A stretch of DNA of 64,000 nucleotides from Bacteroidales bacterium (GCA_024401335.1 JAKSLH010000007.1:1-64000), one strand, 5' to 3'; shown: positions 33,439-43,835, counted from the stretch's first letter. Numbers and translations: made by a program. Notes: generated by a model not told the origin, from the sequence alone.

Positions 33439-35549
33439 TGGACATTGTTCATAGAAACATAAAGTATCTGGCTGGGGTCGGCCCCAAACGAGCTGATGTG
33501 CTGGCGTCTGACATGAATGTGGTGTCATACGACGACATGCTTCAGTTGTACCCATATAAGTATGTTGACCGTAGCCATTTATATGCAATAAATGAATTGC
33601 GCTCTGATATGCCTTACGTCCAGATTAAGGGACGTTTTTATTCTCTGACAACAGTTGAAGGTAGGCAGCAAAGAATGGTTGCTCAGTTTACAGATGGTAC
33701 TGGCTCTATAGAGATCGTTTGGTTTAAGGGCTTGAATTATATAAAGGGACAGATAAACTCAACTGATGAGTATATCTTGTTTGGCAAGCCTTCTGTGTTT
33801 GGTCAGAAACTGACTATGACACATCCGGAAATGGAGAAGGTTGTCGCGGCAACAATGGAGACATCTCCGTTACAGCCTTTCTATAATACGAGTGAGCGCA
33901 TGAAGAACATGGGACTTAACTCGAAGGCTATCCATAAAATCGTAAGAAACATATTTGTTGAGGTAGGGGTTTCCGGTATAGAAGAGACGTTGCCTGAAAG
34001 CATTGTGAGGAAGTGTAATCTTATGCGCCGAGGTGAGGCCATTTGCCAGATTCATTTCCCTCAGAATACGCCTGCGCTTGAGAATGCTCGGTATAGGATG
34101 AAGTTTGAAGAGCTGTTTTATATACAGCTTTCGCTTTTGAAAAATAGAAATGTCAATCGTACTAAGTCGAGTGGGATTGTGTTTGGAAAGGCGGGCGCGT
34201 ATCTTAACCAGTTTTATAAGGAATGTCTGCCTTTTGAACCTACTAATGCCCAGAAGAGGGTGGTCAAGGAGATGATGGCTGACATGTCGAGCGGTCGTCA
34301 GATGAACAGACTCCTGCAGGGTGATGTGGGGTCGGGTAAGACTTTGGTGGCTCTTATGGTTATGCTTATAGCGATAGGCAATAGCCGAGCCGATGGGGCT
34401 CGATATCAGGCTTGTATCATGGCGCCTACAGAGATCTTGGCTGCTCAGCACTATGAGAATCTTACGGGAATGCTTAAGCAGCTTGATGTGAGAGTGGAAC
34501 TGCTGACTGGCTCGACGAAGAAGAAGGCTAGAACAGAAATACTGAAGGGTCTTCAAGAGGGGGGTGTAGATATCGTGGTTGGTACGCATGCTCTTCTCGA
34601 AGATACCGTTGTCTTCAATAATCTCGGCTTGGCTGTGGTCGATGAACAGCACCGTTTTGGTGTGGCTCAACGTGCGCGTCTATGGGCTAAGGCGTCTGTG
34701 CCTCCACATATATTGGTGATGACTGCTACACCAATACCTAGAACATTGGCTATGACGGTGTACGGTGATCTCGATGTGTCGGTGATTGATGAATTGCCAC
34801 CGGGAAGAAAACCTGTGCAGACGGAGCATTATTTTCATAACAGTCGTAATTCACTCAACAGATTTATAAGGGAGCAGTTGCAGCAGGGCCGTCAGTGCTA
34901 TGTTGTATATCCTCTTATAGAGGAGTCGGAACGTATGGACTTCAAGAACTTAACTGAGGGGTTCGAATATATGAAGGAGGCGTTCAAGGAGTACGACGTG
35001 TGTATGGTACATGGCCGTATGTCTTCTGACGAGAAGGATGAGGCTATGAGGCGTTTCGTGAGCGGTGAGAGCCATATTATGGTCGCGACAACGGTGATTG
35101 AGGTGGGGGTTAATGTGCCTAATGCATCGGTGATGATAATAGAGAGCGCTGAACGATTCGGATTGTCTCAGCTCCATCAGCTTAGAGGACGTGTGGGACG
35201 AGGTGCTGACCAGAGCTATTGTATCCTGATGACGGATTTTAAGTTGAGTCAGGAGACGAGAAAACGAATGGAGGTGATGGTAGGTACAACCGACGGTTTT
35301 GAGATTGCTGAGGCCGATATGCGTTTGCGTGGACCGGGAAATATAGAGGGCACGCAGCAGAGTGGGCTTCCTTTTACTCTTCATATATCCGATCTCGTTA
35401 AGGACGGACCTATTGTCACATATACTCGTGAGAAGGCGATGGAACTGTTGGCGGCAGATCCTTTGCTGCAGATGCCGGAAAATGCAGTGGCTGTGCGACG
35501 TATGAGTGATATAGCTAAAGAGAATGTTAACTGGAGCAGAATCAGTTGA
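33438..35549 (+). CDS. recG: ATP-dependent DNA helicase RecG
   Basis: A 703-aa superfamily 2 helicase that reverses stalled forks and processes recombination intermediates. It has an N-terminal wedge (OB) domain (about 55-150, 'VQIKGRFYSL', 'MVAQFTDGTGSIEIVWF'). Motor motifs are LLQGDVGSGKT (Walker A, about 293-303), APTEILAAQHY, the VVDEQHRFGV box (about 401-410), TATPIPRTLAMT, and motifs IV-VI ('MVHGRMSSDEKDEAM', 'QLHQLRGRVGRG'). It starts with GTG overlapping the preceding stop. The chain seems complete. It is followed, overlapping by one base, by a TonB-dependent receptor, an odd partner. Confidence 0.96.
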   Translation: MDIVHRNIKYLAGVGPKRADVLASDMNVVSYDDMLQLYPYKYVDRSHLYAINELRSDMPYVQIKGRFYSLTTVEGRQQRMVAQFTDGTGSIEIVWFKGLNYIKGQINSTDEYILFGKPSVFGQKLTMTHPEMEKVVAATMETSPLQPFYNTSERMKNMGLNSKAIHKIVRNIFVEVGVSGIEETLPESIVRKCNLMRRGEAICQIHFPQNTPALENARYRMKFEELFYIQLSLLKNRNVNRTKSSGIVFGKAGAYLNQFYKECLPFEPTNAQKRVVKEMMADMSSGRQMNRLLQGDVGSGKTLVALMVMLIAIGNSRADGARYQACIMAPTEILAAQHYENLTGMLKQLDVRVELLTGSTKKKARTEILKGLQEGGVDIVVGTHALLEDTVVFNNLGLAVVDEQHRFGVAQRARLWAKASVPPHILVMTATPIPRTLAMTVYGDLDVSVIDELPPGRKPVQTEHYFHNSRNSLNRFIREQLQQGRQCYVVYPLIEESERMDFKNLTEGFEYMKEAFKEYDVCMVHGRMSSDEKDEAMRRFVSGESHIMVATTVIEVGVNVPNASVMIIESAERFGLSQLHQLRGRVGRGADQSYCILMTDFKLSQETRKRMEVMVGTTDGFEIAEADMRLRGPGNIEGTQQSGLPFTLHISDLVKDGPIVTYTREKAMELLAADPLLQMPENAVAVRRMSDIAKENVNWSRIS

Positions 35550-37714
35550 TGAGGTTGAGGTGTATATATATGGTCTTCGTTTCGCTTTGGGTGTATGCTG
35601 AAGCACTGGCGCAGGTTGGCGTTGTTGACGCTGACACTGTCTTTGTGGATCAGGAACTAGACCATGTGGAGGTTGTCGGCAAGAGAGGTGGCGGAGAGTA
35701 TCAGGCAATAGATGCATCGAAGGCACTTGAGGTTGCTGGAGCTAGTGGGGGAATAGAAGGTGTTGTGAAGTCACAGATGGGTGTTGCCAGTAATTCTGAG
35801 TTGTCCTCGCAATATAGGGTAAGAGGTGGCAATTTTGATGAGAATATGGTCTATGTAAATAACATAGAGGTCTATAAGCCATTTCTTATCAGGAGCGGAG
35901 AACAGGAGGGATTGAGTTTTGTCAATCCAGATATGGTTGATCGTGTTAATTTTTCGTCGGGCGGTTTTGATGTCTCTTTTGCTGATAAGATGTCGTCTGT
36001 TCTCGATGTGAAATATAAGGTGCCTCATGCGTGGCATGGTAGCGCTAGAGTTAGCTTGCTGGGCGCATCGGCTCATATAGAAGGTGCGTCTAACAGGAAG
36101 GAAGATGCTGCCGTTGATTATTCGCATATTACGGGATTTAGGTATAAGACTAACAAATACCTCTTGGGCAGTATGGATACGAAGGGTGAATATGACCCTA
36201 CTTTTTTCGATGTTCAGTCGTTCCATACATGGGTTATTGGTAATAAGGTCAAGGTAGATGTTTTGGGCTACTATGCTTCTAATAGATATAAATTGGAACC
36301 AAAAGACAGGGAGACGAAATTTGGTACGTTGACAGATCCGAAGACTTTTGTTATATATTTTGAGGGGAATGAAGATGATAGGTATAAGACGGGTATGGTT
36401 GCAGGTAGTGTTACGTATTATCCTAATGCAGACCATTCGTTGTCTTTGACTTCGTCGATGTATAGAAGTGAGGAACAGGAAAATTATGATGTGTTGGGTG
36501 AGTATTGGTTGCAGCAGGCTTCTAATGATGATGAGAAGATTGGTGTAGGTGGCTATCTGGAACATGCAAGAAACGAATTGTTCGGCGCTGTGTCAACTTA
36601 TTCTTTGAGAGGAAGCGATAGGTTTGGGGCACATTCGTTGAGATGGGAGGCTAAATTGCAGGCGGAGCGTTTCAGCGATTATATGAATGAGTGGGAGTGT
36701 AGAGACTCCTCGGGATATCTCGCGTCGCCTAATGATGGCATTATAGATTTCGACAGATGTGTTTTGGCCGATAATGAACTGAAGAGCAGACGTCTTATGG
36801 CGTATGTGATGGATAATGTGAGGTTTGAATTGGGGAATGGATACCTCGGCTTGAATTATGGCGTGCGACTGTCGAGATGGAATGCCAATGGCCAGACTAT
36901 CGTTAGCCCTCGTGTCTCGCTGAAATACTATAAAGATAGTTGGGAATATAGATTATGCATGGGCGTGTACGATCAGATGCCTTTCTTTAGAGAATTGAGA
37001 GGTGTTGACGGAAGACTCAATAAGACGGTCAAGGCTCAGGATTCATGGCAGGTGGTATGCGGAGCAGATCATTATTTCACGGCTTCCGGACGACCATTTA
37101 AGTTTACTGTGGAAGCATATTGCAAACTGATGAGGAACCTCAATCCGTATAGCATTGATAACGTGAGAATCAGATATATGGCGGATAATTGCGCTAAGGG
37201 ATATGCTGCAGGTGTTGATTTCAAAATAAATGGTGAACTTGTTGAGGGCGTTGAATCATGGGCAAGTCTTTCATTGATGAAGACTGCTGAAGATGTGGAG
37301 GGCGATGGACATGGCTGGATAGCAAGACCGTCCGACCAGAGGGTAAATTTCACTTTGTTCTTCCAAGACTATATGCCTTCTAACAAAAGTGTTGGCGCTA
37401 ATCTCAATTTTATAATGGGAAGCGGATTGCCTTTCGGTCCTCCTAATAGTCCTAGATACATGCAGAAAAGTAGGATGCCGGGATATAAAAGGGTAGACCT
37501 GGGACTTTTCAAGGATTTTGGCAAAACAAGGGATGGTGAAAAGAGATGGAAGATGGTGAATTCTTCTCGATTGGGTTTGGAAGTGTTCAACTTGTTTGAT
37601 TTTTCAAATACCATTTCATACTTTTGGATAAGCGAAGTCGGTGGCGGTAAATATGCTGTGCCTAATTACCTCACGGCAAGACGAATAAACGTGAAACTCT
37701 CAATAGAATTTTAA
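35549..37714 (+). CDS. TonB-dependent outer-membrane receptor
   Basis: A 721-aa outer-membrane transporter. After a signal peptide (about 1-21), the chain reads 'VFVDQELDHVEVVGKRGGG' and then a plug domain ('GIEGVVKSQMGVASNSELSSQYRVRGGNFDENMVYVNNIEVYKPF'). About 22 barrel strands follow, with a C-terminal 'RRINVKLSIEF' ending in Phe for BAM recognition. The carboxypeptidase-like N-terminal domain common in SusC proteins is absent and no SusD partner is adjacent, so it is not a SusC-type glycan receptor. Its ligand is unknown. ATG 35549 overlaps the recG stop. RidA follows after 13 bp. Confidence 0.9.
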   Translation: MRLRCIYMVFVSLWVYAEALAQVGVVDADTVFVDQELDHVEVVGKRGGGEYQAIDASKALEVAGASGGIEGVVKSQMGVASNSELSSQYRVRGGNFDENMVYVNNIEVYKPFLIRSGEQEGLSFVNPDMVDRVNFSSGGFDVSFADKMSSVLDVKYKVPHAWHGSARVSLLGASAHIEGASNRKEDAAVDYSHITGFRYKTNKYLLGSMDTKGEYDPTFFDVQSFHTWVIGNKVKVDVLGYYASNRYKLEPKDRETKFGTLTDPKTFVIYFEGNEDDRYKTGMVAGSVTYYPNADHSLSLTSSMYRSEEQENYDVLGEYWLQQASNDDEKIGVGGYLEHARNELFGAVSTYSLRGSDRFGAHSLRWEAKLQAERFSDYMNEWECRDSSGYLASPNDGIIDFDRCVLADNELKSRRLMAYVMDNVRFELGNGYLGLNYGVRLSRWNANGQTIVSPRVSLKYYKDSWEYRLCMGVYDQMPFFRELRGVDGRLNKTVKAQDSWQVVCGADHYFTASGRPFKFTVEAYCKLMRNLNPYSIDNVRIRYMADNCAKGYAAGVDFKINGELVEGVESWASLSLMKTAEDVEGDGHGWIARPSDQRVNFTLFFQDYMPSNKSVGANLNFIMGSGLPFGPPNSPRYMQKSRMPGYKRVDLGLFKDFGKTRDGEKRWKMVNSSRLGLEVFNLFDFSNTISYFWISEVGGGKYAVPNYLTARRINVKLSIEF

Positions 37715-37727
37715 ATAAGAAAACATA

Positions 37728-38105
37728 ATGGTAAAGGTAATAGCAACAAAAGAGGCCCCAGCGGCAGTCGGGGCATACAGTCAGGCAATCAGTGTTAACG
37801 GTATGCTGTTTGTTAGCGGTCAGCTGGGGTTGGACCCTGCAACAGGTACATTCGCAGGAAGTGACTTTAAGAGTCAGGCAGAACAGTCTCTTAAGAATAT
37901 AGGTGCGATACTTAAAAGCGAAGGACTGGATTTCTCTAATGTTGTCAAGACATCGGTGTTCTTAGCCGACATAAATGATTTCGCAGCACTTAATGAGGTC
38001 TATGGTAGATATTTTGTTGAGCCATATCCTGCGAGATCTGCTGTAGCAGTTAAAAGCTTGCCAAAGGGCGGTCTTGTTGAGATGGAAGTCATAGCGGCGT
38101 ATTAG
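37728..38105 (+). CDS. ridA: RidA family enamine/imine deaminase
   Basis: A 125-aa RidA (YjgF/YER057c/UK114) protein. It forms trimers that hydrolyse reactive 2-aminoacrylate from PLP enzymes. Key features are AVGAYSQAI, VSGQLGLDPATG, 'FLADINDFAALNEVYGRYF', the catalytic arginine in PARSAVAV (about Arg104), and the C-terminal 'GGLVEMEVIAAY' with the conserved Glu. Full length. It is the last gene of the TPR-LptC-CNNM-RecG-receptor run; PpiD has its own promoter. Confidence 0.95.
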   Translation: MVKVIATKEAPAAVGAYSQAISVNGMLFVSGQLGLDPATGTFAGSDFKSQAEQSLKNIGAILKSEGLDFSNVVKTSVFLADINDFAALNEVYGRYFVEPYPARSAVAVKSLPKGGLVEMEVIAAY

Positions 38106-38175
38106 TCGAAAACGTGATTGCAGCGCTCAATGATACATTTTATTTGCTGATAAGTCAAAAAATGTAAAAGCGAAA

Positions 38176-38207
38176 TTTGTAAGTACGTGATAAACTATGT
38201 AAATTTG
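38176..38207 (+). promoter_or_regulatory. Promoter of the PpiD-like gene
   Basis: TTTG (38176-38179), 20 nt, then TAAATTTG (38200-38207); an exact Bacteroidota consensus with a 70-nt leader before ATG 38278. Confidence 0.65.
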
Positions 38208-38277
38208 CGCGCTGAAATATGGACTATTTGTGTCCGTATGACTTTAAAATAGAAAAAATATAACAGTATAATAAAAA

Positions 38278-40323
38278 ATGGCAGCATTACAAGCACTTAG
38301 AAACAAGGCTGGTATCGCAATTACAGTTCTTATTGCGATAGCGCTTTTGTCTTTTATCCTGACAGACCTTATGGGTCAGAACAGTATCTTCTCTAATAAC
38401 GACGAAATAGGTGAGATAGATGGTGAGGCAGTAAAGGTTCAGGAGTATCAGCAGAGAATTGAGGAATATGAGGCGTTCACCAAGATGAACCAGGGTACAA
38501 TGTCACTCACAGAGGACATTCAGAACCAGATTCGTGAGCAGGTTTGGCGCCAGATGGTACAGGAAAGAGCATTTAATAAGGCATTTGAAAATGCTGGTGT
38601 TGACGTTACAGCAGACGAACTTTTGGATATGGCTGTAGGTAACCACATCTCTCCAGCTTTGCGTCCACTTTTCACAAATCCACAGACAAATGCATATGAC
38701 CGTCAGATGGCTGAGAATTTCTTGAGAAATAAGAATCAGGATCCTCAGGCTTCTTTCTATTGGTCATTCATTGAGAAGAATATCAAGCAGGACAGAAAGC
38801 AGAATAAGTATATGACTCTCTTGCGTAAGAGTTTGTTCTGTACTGATTCACAGGCAAAGGTAGAGGCAGATAAGCGCGCTAAGGAAGTTGATATGGCATT
38901 CGTTGGTGTTCGTTATGCTAATATCCCTGATTCAACAGTAGTTGTTAGCGAGAATGATATTAAGGCTCGCTACAATAAGAATAAGGAACTCTATAAGGTT
39001 GAGGCTGCTCGTGATATTGAGTATGTTTCATTCCCAATAAAGCCAACAGACGCAGACCGTGACGAGACAATTAAGGCTTTGGAAGAGCTTAAGGCGGATT
39101 TCGCTGCAGAAGAGACTGATGCTTATCGTTTCGCTCAGTTGAATTCTGAGAATCCTGCTGCAGAGCGCTTCGTTAATAAGGCTGCCTTGACACAGTCTTT
39201 GGCTCAGTTCGTTGAGACTGCAAAGGTAGGCGAGGTTTATGGCCCATACCGCGAAGGTGAGTCATATAAGATTAGCCGTCTTGTTGCAGTTGCACAGCGT
39301 CCTGACTCAGTTAAGGCTCGTCATATTTTGATCCGCGAAGATGCTAAGTTGGCCGACAGCTTGTACAATGTTGTAAAGAAGGGTGGCGATTTCGCTGCTG
39401 CAGCACGTAGATATAGCGAGGATCCAGGTTCTGCTATCAATGGCGGTGACCTCGACTGGTTCACTGACGGTGTTATGGTTCCTGAATTCAACGAGGCTTG
39501 CTTCACAGGTGCTAAGGGTGACATCGTTAAGGTTCAGACACAGTTCGGTACTCATATCATCAATATCCAGGATAAGGGCGCTTCTTCAGTGAAGTATAGC
39601 GTTGCTACAATTGACAAGTCTGTACAGTATAGCAACCGTACACATCAGGATGTTTATGCACAGGCTCAGACTTTCGCTTCATACGCTAAGGATCAGGCTA
39701 GCTTCAATGCACAGCTTGATAGCATGAACCTTGTTAAGCGTTATGGTAACGGTATCCGTCAGAATGCTCAGGGTGTTAATTCACTCCGCTCTGCACGCGA
39801 TCTCGTTAAGTGGGCGTTTAAGGCAGAACTTGGTGATGTCTCTGAGGTGTTCGAGGCAAACGACGAATTTGTTGTGGCTCTCCTTGTTAGAGCTCAGGAA
39901 AAGGGTTATGCTTCTATTGCTGATGTGACTCCATCAATTAGCCGTGAGCTTAGAAATGAGAAGAAGGCTGAGGCTATCGCCGCTGCAGTTGCAGGTAAGT
40001 CACTTAGCGAGATAGCTGCTCAGTATAACACAAAGGTTGATTCAGCAAACAACGTAAGCTTCGGCTCTAACTCAATAGCAGGAGCTGGTAATGAACCAGT
40101 ACTTGTTGGTGCAGTAGTTGCTTTGCAGAACGGCGCTCGTGTTGAGGCTTTGAAGGGTAATAATGGCGTATATGTTGCAGAAGTTTCAAATGTTGAGACA
40201 AAAGAAGCAGACATTGAGTCAGCAAAGGTTGCTTACATGCAGCAGTTCCAGAGCCTCGAATATCAGGTTAGCTCTGTTATTACAGACGTTGACGTTGATG
40301 ACAACAGAATTAGATTCTATTAA
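38278..40323 (+). CDS. PpiD/SurA-like membrane-anchored peptidyl-prolyl isomerase
   Basis: A 681-aa foldase. An N-terminal transmembrane helix (about 12-32, 'GIAITVLIAIALLSFILTDLM') anchors it in the inner membrane. A SurA-type N-domain follows (about 45-200, 'VKVQEYQQRIEEYEAF'), then one clear parvulin domain (about 340-430, 'KARHILIREDAKL', 'RRYSEDPGSAINGGDLDWF', 'VQTQFGTHIINIQDKG'), and a long C-terminal region. PpiD proteins chaperone secreted polypeptides emerging from Sec. Together with the soluble double-parvulin protein at 22730 it gives the cell two foldases encoded about 15 kb apart. A terminator with GAAA tetraloop follows. Confidence 0.92.
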   Translation: MAALQALRNKAGIAITVLIAIALLSFILTDLMGQNSIFSNNDEIGEIDGEAVKVQEYQQRIEEYEAFTKMNQGTMSLTEDIQNQIREQVWRQMVQERAFNKAFENAGVDVTADELLDMAVGNHISPALRPLFTNPQTNAYDRQMAENFLRNKNQDPQASFYWSFIEKNIKQDRKQNKYMTLLRKSLFCTDSQAKVEADKRAKEVDMAFVGVRYANIPDSTVVVSENDIKARYNKNKELYKVEAARDIEYVSFPIKPTDADRDETIKALEELKADFAAEETDAYRFAQLNSENPAAERFVNKAALTQSLAQFVETAKVGEVYGPYREGESYKISRLVAVAQRPDSVKARHILIREDAKLADSLYNVVKKGGDFAAAARRYSEDPGSAINGGDLDWFTDGVMVPEFNEACFTGAKGDIVKVQTQFGTHIINIQDKGASSVKYSVATIDKSVQYSNRTHQDVYAQAQTFASYAKDQASFNAQLDSMNLVKRYGNGIRQNAQGVNSLRSARDLVKWAFKAELGDVSEVFEANDEFVVALLVRAQEKGYASIADVTPSISRELRNEKKAEAIAAAVAGKSLSEIAAQYNTKVDSANNVSFGSNSIAGAGNEPVLVGAVVALQNGARVEALKGNNGVYVAEVSNVETKEADIESAKVAYMQQFQSLEYQVSSVITDVDVDDNRIRFY

Positions 40324-40346
40324 TATATAGATTCCAAGGAAATATA

Positions 40347-40382
40347 CAGAGGCTACCCCGAAAGGGCGTAGTCTCTGTTTTG
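40347..40382 (+). terminator. Rho-independent terminator after the PpiD-like gene
   Basis: CAGAGGCTAC (40347-40356) pairs with GTAGTCTCTG (40368-40377). An inner CCC/GGG stem closes a GAAA tetraloop, and TTTTGTTT follows. It argues that mfd starts downstream at 40416 rather than at a TTG inside the T-tract. Confidence 0.88.
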
Positions 40383-40415
40383 TTTACACGCATATCATAT
40401 TACAGTCAGATTAGG

Positions 40416-43400
40416 ATGGGTAAAGAGGCGAAAGATGTTCTTCTTGGCTTGTACGAAAAGGATGAACGTATATCTCGTATAAGGGACTATTGGAAGACCG
40501 CGGATAAGAATACTCTTGTCTTGAGGAGTCTTACGGCGTCTGCTCGTGCGATGACAGTTGCACTGGCAGGTCCTAGGGTGAATCTTGTCGTTTGCTCTGA
40601 GCGCGATGACGCTCCGAGTGTGTACTACGACTTGGTGAAGCTGTTGGGTGAAGATGTGGTCTATTTCATGCCGTCCTCATTCAAGCATAGGGCCGAAGCA
40701 AATGGTTACGATTCGAGAAATGTTCAGCTGAGGACAGAAACCCTAAGCAAGTTGATGTCTGCTATAGATGACAAGAAGTCTAGGCTGTTTGTCGTGACAT
40801 ATCCTGAAGTTATGTCCGAGAAGGTTGTCTCTAGACAACAGTTTTCTGATCGTAGCTTGACTGTTAAGACTGGTGACAAGATTAGCATTGCTTTCCTTTC
40901 TGACGTTTTGATTGAGTATGGGTTTGAAAGAGTGGACTTCGTGTTTGAGTCGGGCCAGTTCTCTGTGCGTGGTGGAATCGTTGACGTGTTTTCTTTCGCT
41001 GCAGATGCTCCATATAGAATTGATTTCTTTGGTGATGAAGTCGATTCTATAAGGCTTTTTGAATTGGACTCTCAGCTCTCTACCGATAAGGTCCGTGAGA
41101 TTACTGTTGTTCCCGATATAGGACAGTCGGAGGATTGCTCGTTGATGTTTCCTTTGTCTGCGATATTGCCTGACGATAGTGGTGTGTGGATAGAGGAACC
41201 ACAGATGATGGCAGATCTGGTGACACGATTTGCCGACAATGTGAAGGAAGGGGAAGAGGGTGGCAAAAAGGTTGCTAGCGCGATGTTCTGTAATGCAGAA
41301 GAGTGGTTCGCTGCTCTTGCTGCTAAATATATCGCCATTACAGATAAACCTATAGACGGAGATGCCTTGTCTATGGGTATATTGCCACAGCCTATTTTCA
41401 GGAAGAACTTTGACCTGCTTGAAGATGATATATATTTCAAGACTGAGAGCGGCTATAAGGTGAATATCCTTGCCGACAATACGCGTCAGCTGGAACGAAT
41501 AAAGGATATCCTGAATGAACGCAAGCGTAAGTTGAGATATAACGAGATTCCATTGGCACTGCATGCTGGTTTTGTTGATACGAAGGCTATGGTGTGTGTG
41601 TACACGGATCATCAGATATTTGAACGTTTCCATAAGTGTACACTCCGTAATGAGAAGATGCGTAACGCTCAGCAGTCGATAACGCTTAAGGAGCTTAGCA
41701 GGCTTAATGTCGGCGACTATGTGGTGCATGTCGATCATGGCGTTGGTGTGTTTGGTGGACTGGTGACTACGTCGGCAAACGGGAAGGTGTTTGAGGCGAT
41801 ACGCATGACGTTCCGCGATAATGACACTCTCTTGGTGAATGTGCAGTCGTTACACAAGATTAGTAAGTACAGGGGTAAGGATGGCGTAGAACCTAAAATA
41901 AGCAAACTTGGAACTTCTGCATGGAGTAGGTTGAAGGAGAAGACTAAGAGCCATGTAAAGGATATTGCTAAGGAGCTTATCGCATTGTATGCTAAGAGAA
42001 AGGAAGAACAGGGTTTTGCGTATTCTCCTGATTCTTTTTTGCAGACTGAGTTGGAGGCCTCTTTCTTCTATGAGGATACCCCCGACCAGTATAAGGCTAA
42101 TCAGGCGATAAAGGCGGACATGGAGAAACCTGAGCCTATGGATAGACTGGTCTGCGGCGATGTCGGTTTTGGAAAAACTGAATTGGCGGTCCGTGCGGCA
42201 TTTAAGGCTGTGTGCGACAATAAGCAGGTTGCTGTGTTGGTTCCAACTACGGTTTTGGCTTTTCAACATTATAATACATTTAGTCAGCGACTGAAGGGAC
42301 TGCCATGTAAAGTGGAGTATTTGAGCCGTTTGAGGAAGATGTCGGAGCAGAAGGAGGTCATTAAGCAGCTTGCTTCTGGTGATGTGAATATAGTTATCGG
42401 AACTCATCGCCTGATAGGTAAGGATGTCAAGTTCAATGATTTGGGCCTCCTTATAATAGATGAGGAGCAACGCTTTGGAGTGGGCGTAAAGGAAAAGCTT
42501 AGGGAGATGAAGGTGAATGTTGATACTTTGACACTTTCTGCAACTCCTATACCTCGCACACTGCAGTTCTCACTTATGGGAGCACGCGACCTTAGCGTTC
42601 TAAATACACCGCCTTCTAATAGACAACCTATTGTCACTGAGGTGCATACGTTCAGCGAGGATTCAATGAAAAATGCAATTAGCAATGAGGTGGAACGAGG
42701 TGGACAGGTGTTTATTATCAATAATCGTATTCAGCGCCTACATGAGCTTGAGCATATAATAAACCGTATGTTGCCAGAGGTCAAGACTATAGTGGCTCAT
42801 GGACAAATGGACGGCGCCCAGCTTGAGAGTATAATGCTTGACTTCATGAGGGGTGACTATGATGTGCTCCTCGCTACAACGATTATTGAAAGCGGACTTG
42901 ATATACCTAACGCTAATACGATAATTGTAAATAATGCTCATCAGTTTGGACTTAGCGAACTTCATCAGTTGCGTGGTCGTGTAGGGCGTAGCAACAAGAA
43001 GGCATATTGTTATCTTTTTGCTCCGCCAATGAGTGTCCTTACCCAAGAGGCTCGTAGACGCCTGAAGATTATTGAGGAGTTCTCTGATTTGGGTAGCGGG
43101 TTCTCGATAGCTATGCAGGATCTCGATATACGTGGCACAGGTGACGTGTTGGGCGCGGAGCAGAGCGGTTTTATTAGCGACATAGGTTACGAGACATATC
43201 AGAAGATATTGGCTGAGGCGCTTGTGGAACTCAAGCAGAACGAGTATAAGGATATGTTCGCAAACGATCAGGTGGCAGAGCCGGCCGGTGGGTATATGTT
43301 TGTCAGTGATACGGCTATTGAGACTGATGAAGAGATAATATTCCCTGTTGAATATATCAGCAGCATATCTGAGAGAATGAAGCTATATAGAGATCTCGAT

Positions 43401-43760
43401 AATATCCAGGAAGAGGCGCAGATAGATGTCTTTAGAAGTCAACTTGTGGACCGTTTCGGCCCATTGCCTGAAGCTAGTGAGGAACTGCTGAACGTTGTCA
43501 AGATACGTCTCTCTGCTCAACGTCTGGGAATAGAACGTATAGTGTTTAAAAACAGGCAGTTGCTGCTGTATTTTGTGTCGAATAAGGAGTCCGCGTTTTA
43601 CCAATCACCTGTTTTTACTGGGATTATCGGATGGTTCCAGCGTAACTCCAAGAGGGCAAAACTCAAGGAGAGCAACGATAAACTCATGCTGTTGCCGGTA
43701 GGCGTGACAAGTATGAAGGAACTTCTTGCTTTGCTGAGCGAGATCGAACAAAGTATGTGA
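40416..43760 (+). CDS. mfd: Transcription-repair coupling factor
   Basis: A 1114-aa Mfd. It removes RNA polymerase stalled at DNA lesions and recruits UvrA. N-terminal UvrB-like modules are recognisable ('RGGIVDVFSFAADAPYRIDFFGDEVDSIR'). The RNA polymerase-interacting CarD-like domain has 'LNVGDYVVHVDHGVGVFGG' (about 430-450). The translocase has CGDVGFGKTELA (about 579-590), LIIDEEQRFGVG, SATPIPRTLQFS and 'LHQLRGRVGRSNKKAYCYL'. A C-terminal TRCF domain with 'ERMKLYRDLDNIQEEAQIDVFR' closes the chain. ATG 40416 is chosen because the frame upstream passes through the preceding terminator. Confidence 0.95.
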   Translation: MGKEAKDVLLGLYEKDERISRIRDYWKTADKNTLVLRSLTASARAMTVALAGPRVNLVVCSERDDAPSVYYDLVKLLGEDVVYFMPSSFKHRAEANGYDSRNVQLRTETLSKLMSAIDDKKSRLFVVTYPEVMSEKVVSRQQFSDRSLTVKTGDKISIAFLSDVLIEYGFERVDFVFESGQFSVRGGIVDVFSFAADAPYRIDFFGDEVDSIRLFELDSQLSTDKVREITVVPDIGQSEDCSLMFPLSAILPDDSGVWIEEPQMMADLVTRFADNVKEGEEGGKKVASAMFCNAEEWFAALAAKYIAITDKPIDGDALSMGILPQPIFRKNFDLLEDDIYFKTESGYKVNILADNTRQLERIKDILNERKRKLRYNEIPLALHAGFVDTKAMVCVYTDHQIFERFHKCTLRNEKMRNAQQSITLKELSRLNVGDYVVHVDHGVGVFGGLVTTSANGKVFEAIRMTFRDNDTLLVNVQSLHKISKYRGKDGVEPKISKLGTSAWSRLKEKTKSHVKDIAKELIALYAKRKEEQGFAYSPDSFLQTELEASFFYEDTPDQYKANQAIKADMEKPEPMDRLVCGDVGFGKTELAVRAAFKAVCDNKQVAVLVPTTVLAFQHYNTFSQRLKGLPCKVEYLSRLRKMSEQKEVIKQLASGDVNIVIGTHRLIGKDVKFNDLGLLIIDEEQRFGVGVKEKLREMKVNVDTLTLSATPIPRTLQFSLMGARDLSVLNTPPSNRQPIVTEVHTFSEDSMKNAISNEVERGGQVFIINNRIQRLHELEHIINRMLPEVKTIVAHGQMDGAQLESIMLDFMRGDYDVLLATTIIESGLDIPNANTIIVNNAHQFGLSELHQLRGRVGRSNKKAYCYLFAPPMSVLTQEARRRLKIIEEFSDLGSGFSIAMQDLDIRGTGDVLGAEQSGFISDIGYETYQKILAEALVELKQNEYKDMFANDQVAEPAGGYMFVSDTAIETDEEIIFPVEYISSISERMKLYRDLDNIQEEAQIDVFRSQLVDRFGPLPEASEELLNVVKIRLSAQRLGIERIVFKNRQLLLYFVSNKESAFYQSPVFTGIIGWFQRNSKRAKLKESNDKLMLLPVGVTSMKELLALLSEIEQSM

Positions 43761-43835
43761 ATTTAGTGAAACATACTGCGTTGTTTGGCGTAAAAAGAAA
43801 AGAGGAGAATTTATAAATGATATAAATTTTATTCC

